Shown: piece by piece, positions 7,313 to 13,192 of the stretch
Position numbering within the stretch: the first letter of the stretch is position 1
Layout of the letters: each line of letters begins with the position of its first letter
From: an uncultured Clostridia bacterium
GTDB lineage: Bacteria; Bacillota; Clostridia; Oscillospirales; Ruminococcaceae
DNA length: 13,192 nucleotides
Assembly (NCBI GenBank): GCA_937891895.1
Contig: CALATN010000233.1
Coordinates: 1-13,192 of the forward strand
Direction of reading: 5' to 3'
Position numbers and translations under genes: made by a program
Notes under the pieces: generated by a model
The model's database searches: none
Told to the model about the DNA's origin: nothing
Seen by the model: the letters and a program-made list of their open reading frames with translations, nothing else

Positions 7313-8392
7313 TCATATTTTTCTTTCATTTTCTATAGAAATTTTTAATAAAAATAAAATTGTCATAATTAACAAAAAAAATGTTGTAATTGGTGAGTTT
7401 TGACTATGAGTAATTTGAGCTGGAGAATAAACATAAAAAGTTGCATTATAAGAAATGAAGCAAAATAGCTTGCAGATTAGATACGTTAAAATCATTGCAA
7501 CTATCCTAATAAAAATAAAATGCTTCAGTGATATTATTTTTATTATGCTTTTTATTTGCAGTACGATACATATTCCTCCAAAAGATAATAATGCAGCAAT
7601 GAGCGGAATATTTTTTATTTGTGCTTCAAAACTTGAAATGTTGCTTATTTCAATAAATGACTTTATAAATGCTATTATAGAAGAATAATCTGTACTATTA
7701 ATCGTTTCTGCTGTGTAAGCAATAAATGAGATAATGCCTGATGTTTCAAGTATGCATATTATAGACGAGAAAAATATAATTATTGTACAGATCCTAAAAA
7801 TGCTTTTACCACCATTGTATATTGACATAATAATGTTTTGTAAGGTTATGTTAAGAGTGATGGGAGTAGAATAACATTCAGGTATCGGATGCTTTAAACC
7901 AATAATTACTGCAATAATTGAATTAGCGGCAACAATTGATAAAAAGATAATTATTCCAATATTTATGTTGGAAAATATCTGTGTTCCGACGATCCCAAAA
8001 ATAAAAGCTGGTCCTGACATATAGCAATAGGACATCATATCTTGGGCGGTTTTTGAATCTATAGTATTGTTTTCCTGCAAGTCTGAAATAAGCTTTGCAC
8101 CTATGGGGTAACCGCCTACATTGCTTATTATGTATATAGGGAACAACTGTTCTGGAATTCTAAAGATATATCTTGAAATTAGGGCAAATGGTTTTGATAA
8201 TAAAATATAAATGTTACTGGTAATAATGAAATCAGAAGTAATCATAAATATATACAATGTTGGTATTATAGAATAAATACAAGTTTGAATTGCTTTTATA
8301 GCGTAATCTGCTATTTCTTCAGAATATGCAATTAACAATAGTAAATAGACTACGATAAATATACTTATACAGTATTCTTTCATTTTTTTCAT
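7313..8392 (-). CDS. YlbJ-like sporulation / nucleoside-recognition-domain membrane protein
   Basis: Polytopic membrane protein of 359 residues, rich in Ile and Phe, with roughly eight hydrophobic segments (about 8-24, 37-60, 83-95, 145-166, 200-220, 265-285, 300-318 and 335-352). Two conserved-looking blocks resemble YlbJ: 'GGYPIGAKLISDL' (93-105) and 'CYMSGPAFIFGIVG' (123-136). B. subtilis YlbJ is a mother-cell sporulation membrane protein. The family is related to Gate/nucleoside-recognition proteins of unproven transport activity. Start ATG 8392 has GAGGTG five bases upstream. The in-frame Met at 8383 would be too far away. It is divergent from the yqfC-like gene, and its very AT-rich coding contrasts with the adhesin further right. 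Assignment to YlbJ proper rather than a relative is tentative. Confidence 0.65.
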   Translation of the reverse strand: MKKMKEYCISIFIVVYLLLLIAYSEEIADYAIKAIQTCIYSIIPTLYIFMITSDFIITSNIYILLSKPFALISRYIFRIPEQLFPIYIISNVGGYPIGAKLISDLQENNTIDSKTAQDMMSYCYMSGPAFIFGIVGTQIFSNINIGIIIFLSIVAANSIIAVIIGLKHPIPECYSTPITLNITLQNIIMSIYNGGKSIFRICTIIIFFSSIICILETSGIISFIAYTAETINSTDYSSIIAFIKSFIEISNISSFEAQIKNIPLIAALLSFGGICIVLQIKSIIKIISLKHFIFIRIVAMILTYLICKLFCFISYNATFYVYSPAQITHSQNSPITTFFLLIMTILFLLKISIENERKI

Positions 8393-8411
8393 ATGTACAC
8401 CTCTTTTGTAG

Positions 8412-8440
8412 TTAAAGTATATGATTTTTATGTATATAAT
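8412..8440 (+). promoter_or_regulatory. Candidate promoter of the yqfC-like gene
   Basis: A TATAAT at 8435-8440 is preceded, 17 bases earlier, by a weak -35 TTAAAG (8412-8417). It lies 39 bases before the yqfC-like ATG. In B. subtilis yqfCD is under sigma-E; I could not find a convincing sigma-E match on this strand, so promoter class is open. Confidence 0.25.
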
Positions 8441-8444
8441 ATAA
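8416..8444 (-). promoter_or_regulatory. Candidate sigma-E-like promoter of the YlbJ-like gene
   Basis: On the minus strand TTATATT (plus 8438-8444), a 14-base spacer and CATATACT (plus 8416-8423) resemble the sporulation sigma-E pattern (about kmATATT, N13-14, CATAcAaT). The position, 23 bases before the start codon, suits a sporulation gene. The sequence is so AT-rich that chance matches are likely. Confidence 0.3.
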
Positions 8445-8479
8445 TTAAATAATTTATATAGTGAAGAGAGTGATAAGTT

Positions 8480-8737
8480 ATGAGAAAAATATACAATAAA
8501 GTTATGTCAAAGTTTGTAAAGGCTAAGCTTTATTATAATACGTATGTATGTCTTACAGACAATACTCACTTAGAAATTGAAAATTGCAAGCGTGTACTTG
8601 AATATTCAGATGTTTTTCTGAAAATAAAAACATCAACACTTACTTTATGCATTTATGGAGAAAATCTTACAATTTCTGATTATAATACGGACGGAATAAT
8701 TGTAAACGGTAAATTCAGCAGTATTGAATTTGAATAA
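8480..8737 (+). CDS. yqfC: YabP/YqfC-family sporulation protein
   Basis: An 85-residue protein, close to the 93 residues of B. subtilis YqfC. The family pattern is clear: 'HLEIENCKRVLEYSD' (about 30-44), then 'LCIYGENLTISDYNTDGIIVNGKFSSIEFE' split over the beta-rich second half (I-x-G-E-N-L and I-V-N-G-K-F-S-S-I). YqfC is made in the mother cell early in spore development, and its molecular role is unknown. The family assignment is also supported by context: it is followed at once by the start of a yqfD-like gene, the standard order in spore-forming Firmicutes, and divergent from a YlbJ-like gene. The start codon is preceded by GAGAG about 10 bases upstream, a moderate binding site. Confidence 0.85.
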   Translation: MRKIYNKVMSKFVKAKLYYNTYVCLTDNTHLEIENCKRVLEYSDVFLKIKTSTLTLCIYGENLTISDYNTDGIIVNGKFSSIEFE

Positions 8738-8747
8738 GGAGAAAAAT

Positions 8748-8789
8748 ATGTTTGAATATATAAAAGGAATAATAGATTTTGAAATAATA
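8748..8789 (+). CDS. yqfD: YqfD-like sporulation protein, first ~14 codons only
   Basis: Starting at ATG 8748, with AAGGAG (8736-8741) six bases upstream and overlapping the yqfC stop, the frame reads 'MFEYIKGIIDFEI'. This resembles the N-terminus of clostridial YqfD proteins (aromatic-x-x-KG-x-hydrophobic-x-F-E-hydrophobic), which normally run to about 400 residues. The plus frame continues nominally to 9032, but beyond about 8789 those codons are antisense to the adhesin and carry no YqfD features: the membrane segment and later domains are missing. The gene is truncated by the junction described next. The identification rests on position and a very short match. Confidence 0.6.
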
Positions 8790-8800
8790 CTACCTGATCC
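8784..8800. other. Junction between Firmicutes-type and methanogen-type sequence
   Basis: To the left lies the intact start of yqfD; to the right lies the 3' part of an adhesin-like gene on the opposite strand, whose sensible reading ends at about 'IEFGSGS'. Neither gene has a stop codon, terminator or intergenic spacer at the join. No inverted repeats, target duplication, integrase or transposase are visible around it. The exact base of the switch cannot be fixed without relatives of both genes. Confidence 0.7.
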
Positions 8801-11800
8801 GAATTCAATAGTGATTTCTTCATCTGCAGTTAGGATAGTTTCCTTTTTAGCTACTTTGACATTGACGATTACTGGAATTGCCTCATTGTCACAAGTTAGA
8901 GTGGCTATGTTTTCACCTATAAATTCAGGAATGAATGTGAACTTCGCTTCTAAACCAGTTGTAGTGACTTCAGATGGATTTAAAGCACCATTGCTCACGA
9001 TTCCATTTACAGTCAATTCTTTAGGCAAATAACCTTCAAATGCTGCAATTGTGCCGTCTGTACTATTGGTATGCTTGAAGTCTACTGTAATTTCCACAGA
9101 TTCCCCGGTAAGAATATTGCTTGCATTTAAGCTTGCATTCATGATAACCCATTTGTCTATAGTGATGTTAGTACCATTCACTAAAGCGCTTGGGTCATTA
9201 GTTCCCCACCAGTTGTTGGTTGCAACTACAACTCCTTGACCGGTAATGCCTCCATAACTGCTTGTGGTTCCAGTTTCAATATTATGATCATTGACTATTA
9301 CAGAGTTTTCAATCTTTAGAACATCAGTGATTACATAAATAGCTGGAATCTTAGTATCAACTCCTCCATTGTTTTCAATTACTGTATTGTTGATGGAAGT
9401 AGTTTTTCTTGGCTGATCCTTGATACCATCTATATAAATTGCAGCTGCATTTTTTGAACCTTTATTGTCTTTAAAGATACAGTTGTTTATGCTTACAGTA
9501 GAATTGTATATATTCAAGGCTCCAGGATAATATTTAGCACTGTTGTTTGTGAAATTACAGTTTTCAATAGTGATGTGTTCTGCAGCCAAGTGTGCCGCAG
9601 CGTTGTTAGCGAAGTTATCCATAAATAAAGTGTTGTTGATAACTAAGTCAAGAGCATCATCATAAGCGGAATAACCAACATAAATTCCAGCACCTCGAGA
9701 GCTATTGATGAAGTTGTTTTTGAAAATACAGTTGTTGACTACAAATTTGCCTTTGAGATATTCGCCGAAAATAGCTCCCCCCTCGTAGGTTGAATTCAAT
9801 CCATCGAAAATACATTCTTCAATGGTTAAGTTAATTTCCTTGAGGGCATTGCTTCTGCCAGCAACTTTAATAGCAGCACCGTTTCTTGCAACATTGTTGG
9901 TAAAGGTAATTCCTTTAATGGATACCTCTTTAGCTGAAATATTGAAGATGGTTTCATTGCTTACACCAGTACCTGCTATGACAACATCTCCGTCTCCTGA
10001 AATTGAAATGGTCTTGTCGCCGTCAATGAAAATATTGTTTTCATTGTATGTTCCTTCCTTAATAATTATTTGACCTGATCCTTCTTTAGCAAGTTCCATT
10101 GCCTTTGCAATTGTATTTACAGGATCATCTTCAGTACCTTTACCGCTTGCACTACCAGATTCAGCAACATATATAGGGCCGAAGTAAGGTTCAATAACCA
10201 TTATGGTAACAGGAACTTTATCTTTTGATTCAGAATTGATTAAAACAATATTTTCTCCACCATATTCTGGAGTGTATATGATTTTAGCCTCCAAATCAGA
10301 AGTGGTTACAGGATTTACAGCAAAAGTACCATTGTTTGCAGATGCATAAATAGTAATTTCTGCTAAAGTGCCTGTGAATTCACCGATAATTCCTTGAGTG
10401 TTGTTGGTATGTTTGAAGTCAATGCATATTTCTACAGGATCGCCGATTTTAACATCTTCAACAGAAACAGGATCCACAGTCATAATGACCCAAGATTCTG
10501 GAGCAAAACCGTTGACAACGGAACTTGCATTGTTGGTTCCAAACCAGTTGTCAGTTGCTGTAACGCTAGCACCACTAGCTGCTTTTACAACATAACGATC
10601 GCTTGTTGGTGCAGAGAATACGTTATTGCTGAGAGTCAAGTCTCCACCGGTATAGATTTCAGATGTGTCCTCGTTTTCAGATACTCCTCCGCAGAATACT
10701 GAGTTGGTGATTTCTCCGCCTTTTGCAGCATAGATTGCAGCACCATCCTTGTATGACTTGCTGTTTATGAAAGTGGAGTTGCTTACTGTCAATGGAACTT
10801 CAGAGTATACAGCTCCTCCGTATCCAAAGTTATTTTCAAATGAAGCGCTGCAGTTTTCAAATTTGGAGTTTGAAATGCTTAGGTTTCCGCCTTCGGTAGC
10901 TTTTGAGTAGATTGCTCCTCTAATTGAATCAATATTTGTGAAGTTAGAGTTTTCAATAGCTACAGTGCAGTTTCCAGAACTGTATATTACTCCAAAGGTT
11001 GTACTGCTTGTGTTGACTATGTTGTCTTCAAATGAAGTATTGTTTACAGTTACATTACCTTCATTATATATTATACAGGTTATAGGACCATTGTTGGAAA
11101 TATTGGAGTCAACGATGCTTAAATTGCCTTTGTTTATAATGAGAGCAGAATTACCATATCCATTAGCATAAGATTCATTGATGCTAACATTGTTGAATAC
11201 GACATCAGCGCCGTAATTGTTATATAATACAGCACCAAATCCTTGGTTTGCTTTGGTAATTTCCACATTCTTAAGTACAAAGCTGTTTACATCGCTTCCA
11301 ATGTTAAACATTCTTGCAGTTACATTGTCTGCATCAATCACGACATTTCCAAGACCTGTTATTACTAAATCCTTGGTAATATTGAATCCGGTTTCTGTGT
11401 ATGTGCCTTCCATGATGTAGATTTTTCCATTAGCTTCATTTGCAAGTTCGATAGCTCTTGCAATTGTATCTACAGGATCATCTGATGTTCCAGCACCGGT
11501 AGCAGTACCATTCTTGGCAACAAAGATTACGCCAATAGGATCCAAACTTACATTGAATGTTACAGGAATCGCAACATTTGCATTAGAGAATGTTACTGTG
11601 TCCTCGCCAGCAACATTTGCAGAGTATGTAAATATTGCCTGGTTGTCAACAGTTGCGATTTCACTTTGGTCTAATGCACCGTTGATTGCACTTGCAGATA
11701 CTACAAGCTCTGGGATGGTATCAGCTAAAGTGTAGTTAGCAGTGCCGTCAGTGTATTGCTTGAAGTCAACAGTAAATGCTTGTGTGGTATCGATTTCAAT

Positions 11801-13192
11801 GGCTTCTATATCACTTGGGGTTACTGTCATGATTACCCAGTTATTCAATACTGTGTTTGTATTTATATAATCGCTAGGCTGATCATTGGTACCCCAATAG
11901 TTGTAGTCAGCAGTTACAGGATTGTAGGAGCTTGAAGTGTATATTCCTTTATTAACTCCTAAGAAAACATTGTAGCTGACATTAGCAGTTTTACCATTTG
12001 AATAGATTATAGCATTATTAGCAGTTGTGACATTTTCAAATATACATTTTGTGATAATGTTATTGCTTTGACCATAGAAGTAAACTGCAGCACCTTCTCC
12101 TCCTGAAACATTAATGAATTGACATTCGCTTGCGCGAATTCCGCCTTCGTATAAATAGAATAATCCATTTGTACTTACATTAATATTTGTGAAGTTGGTT
12201 TTTGTAACAGTAAATACTGTTGAAGTGGATCTGCAGTTGATTAAAGCAGTAGCTGCCTTAATGTTATCAAATGCTGAATTTTCAATAACTATGTTTCCAC
12301 TTCCAGAAGCTACATAAATAGCAGAGCCTTGCCCGCTGCTTGCCTCGGAATCTTTAAATACTGAATTATTTATTGCTAATGATCCGCTACTGACAGAGAT
12401 TAATCCGCCGTTTGCAGTTGCTGAACCATTGATAAATGTTAAGTTATTTAAAATAACATTTGCTTTAGTATTGAATATTTGATTGCCATTACCATTTAAG
12501 ATGATGGAACCTGATTCATTAGCTTTGATTGTAACAGCCTTATCAATAATGATTCCGCTTAGATCATAAGTTCCCGGATTACCATAAATCACATCACCAG
12601 CACTTGCAGCAGCAATGGCTTCAGTTAATGTTTCATATCCGTTTCCACCTTCAATGAACCAATTGATTATTGTAGGGTGTATTGTACCTGTAGCAACAAT
12701 TCCTTCATTGTCCAAACTGTATGAACCAGAAATAACTATATCTCCAGCAGCATCTACAGGAATAGAGTAAGCAGTTTGTAAAGGACTGTTTCCACTTAAA
12801 TCGACAGTTGCTATGGTTTCACCATTAGCAGTGAATACAACACTTCCTCCTCTAATAGGATTAGCTTGGTCATCAGTTAGGGTAGCAGTTAAGGTAACTT
12901 CTTCTCCAAACTCAGCATTAACAGTATTATTGGATAAGAATATGAGAACGGAGTTTACGCTTCCGCCTGCAAGATAGATAGTCTCTTCATCTGTAATAGT
13001 GTTTCCAGATAAAGTTACAGCACCGTTTTCTATGTAGATTGCTTCTCCTTTGTCTGCATCATTTCCATTGAATTTGTTTGAGGAAAAGCTTACAGGGGAA
13101 GTGGTGTTTACATAGATAGCTCCACCATAAGTACTAAACTCGTGATCGTTGAATTCACAGTTGCTGATGTTTGCTTCACCAGCTACATAAAT
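8789..13192 (-). CDS. Adhesin-like beta-helix/Ig-like surface protein, partial at both ends (methanogen type)
   Basis: A single open minus-strand frame enters at 13192 and makes sense down to about 8789 (1,468 codons) with no stop. Both the N-terminus with its signal peptide and the C-terminal anchor are outside the sequence. In order: the end of a beta-helix (13192 to about 12950), an Ig-like domain ('EFGEEVTLTATLTDDQ', about 12950-12690), then three large units. Each unit has a right-handed beta-helix of Asn-rich coils ('GGAIY', 'NCxFxNN'), an N-W/Y-W/F-G-T-N motif, 'WVIM' and an Ig-like domain. Units one and two are followed by a linker opening the next helix ('IYVA..G.A.G.GT.DDPV.TIA'). 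A new Ig-like domain begins ('VAKKETILTADEE') and is cut. This layout is typical of Methanobrevibacter and Methanosphaera adhesin-like proteins, which are thought to act in binding other cells or host surfaces. Its ligand is unknown. A TTG at 12715 is not a start, because coding continues upstream. Confidence 0.85.
8800..9214 (-). repeat. Adhesin module 3: NWWGTN, cut before its linker
   Basis: The third copy has 'NWWGTN' (9197-9214), 'WVIMNASLNASNIL' and 'VDFKHTNSTDG', then turns into 'VAKKETILTADEE' and stops at the junction. The motif is 1,335 bases (445 residues) after that of module 2. The DDPV-TIA linker is absent, so the protein either changes to an Ig-like stalk here or is interrupted. 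Confidence 0.7.
10040..10549 (-). repeat. Adhesin module 2: NWFGTN to EGTY linker
   Basis: This is the second copy of the helix-end/Ig-like/linker module: 'NWFGTN' (10532-10549), 'WVIMTVDPVSVEDVKI', 'IDFKHTNNTQG', then 'IYVAESGSASGKGTEDDPV' and 'EGTYNE'. The WGTN-type motif lies 1,353 bases (451 residues) after that of module 1 in reading direction. Confidence 0.75.
11395..11902 (-). repeat. Adhesin module 1: NYWGTN to EGTY linker
   Basis: This runs from 'NYWGTN' (11885-11902) through 'NNWVIMTVTPSDIEAIEI', an Ig-like segment with 'VDFKQYTDGT', then 'IFVAKNGTATGAGTSDDPV' and 'EGTYTE'. A 24-base stretch at 11460-11483, coding for the DDPV-TIA part, matches 10107-10130 with one difference. Confidence 0.75.

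Noticed and set aside
7270..7329. 20-residue N-terminal extension of the Cys4 protein
   Set aside because: It overlaps the end of the YlbJ-like gene, and AAAGGA is placed for ATG 7269.
8724..9032. Plus-strand frame of about 100 codons running from the yqfD start into the adhesin region
   Set aside because: Only the first 14 or so codons after ATG 8748 look like YqfD; the rest is antisense of the adhesin and reflects the junction.
9051..11735. Several plus-strand frames of 60-100 codons
   Set aside because: All are antisense shadows of the repetitive adhesin, with no ribosome binding sites and similar peptides produced by each repeat.
8645..12715. A 1,356-residue minus-strand reading frame starting at TTG 12715 and ending inside the yqfC-like gene
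   Set aside because: The same frame is open upstream to 13192 with clear Ig-like and beta-helix sequence, so 12715 is not the start. Below about 8789 it is antisense to yqfC/yqfD and loses adhesin character.
8789..13192. Possible CRISPR array or tandem DNA repeat, given the recurrent motifs
   Set aside because: Repeats are protein-level, spaced about 1.35 kb apart, and vary in length; there are no regularly spaced identical direct repeats.

Overview
The left two thirds of the window (about 1-8785) reads as a low-GC Firmicutes chromosome, most likely a gut or rumen Clostridia (Ruminococcus/Oscillospirales-like) species. The reasons are strong GGAGG-type ribosome binding sites, frequent TTG starts, the paired M16 peptidases of the YmfF/YmfH type, and spore-formation genes of the YqfC/YqfD and YlbJ types. 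The right third (about 8790-13192) is a different kind of sequence: one continuous minus-strand frame encoding part of a giant Asn/Thr/Gly-rich beta-helix plus Ig-like surface protein. Its repeated 'NWWGTN ... WVIM' and 'IYVA..G.A.G.GT.DDPV.TIA.A' motifs are those of the adhesin-like proteins of methanogens such as Methanobrevibacter and Methanosphaera.

Layout. 1-795 (minus): XerC/XerD-type tyrosine recombinase, cut by the left edge. 796-929: divergent promoter region. 930-5393 (plus): a tight cluster of ymfF-like, ymfH-like, lgt and folD, with overlaps of 1 and 17 nt and a 3-nt gap. 5399-5437: a perfect 16-bp hairpin whose right arm contains the ribosome binding site of the next gene. 5442-7040 (plus): class B penicillin-binding protein, ending inside a bidirectional terminator (7030-7061). 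7060-7269 (minus): 69-aa four-cysteine protein. 7313-8392 (minus): YlbJ/nucleoside-recognition-type membrane protein. 8393-8479: divergent promoter region. 8480-8737 (plus): yqfC-like sporulation gene. 8748-about 8789 (plus): only the first 14 or so codons of a yqfD-like gene. After that comes the adhesin, in convergent orientation and with its own 3' end missing. No stretch longer than 300 bases lacks a gene, and no tRNA, rRNA, CRISPR array or insertion sequence was recognised.

How the genes fit together. The 930-7040 block is mostly envelope and housekeeping: EF-P modification-associated proteins, lipoprotein lipidation (Lgt), one-carbon metabolism (FolD) and peptidoglycan cross-linking (PBP). 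The ylbJ-like/yqfC-like/yqfD-like set is a divergently arranged sporulation neighbourhood.

The most notable feature is the junction near 8784-8800. Two convergent genes are both decapitated at their 3' ends there, and the two sides look as if they come from different domains of life. The simplest reading is a chimeric metagenomic assembly. A real inter-domain insertion is possible but much less likely. I did not find a convincing undescribed biological system.
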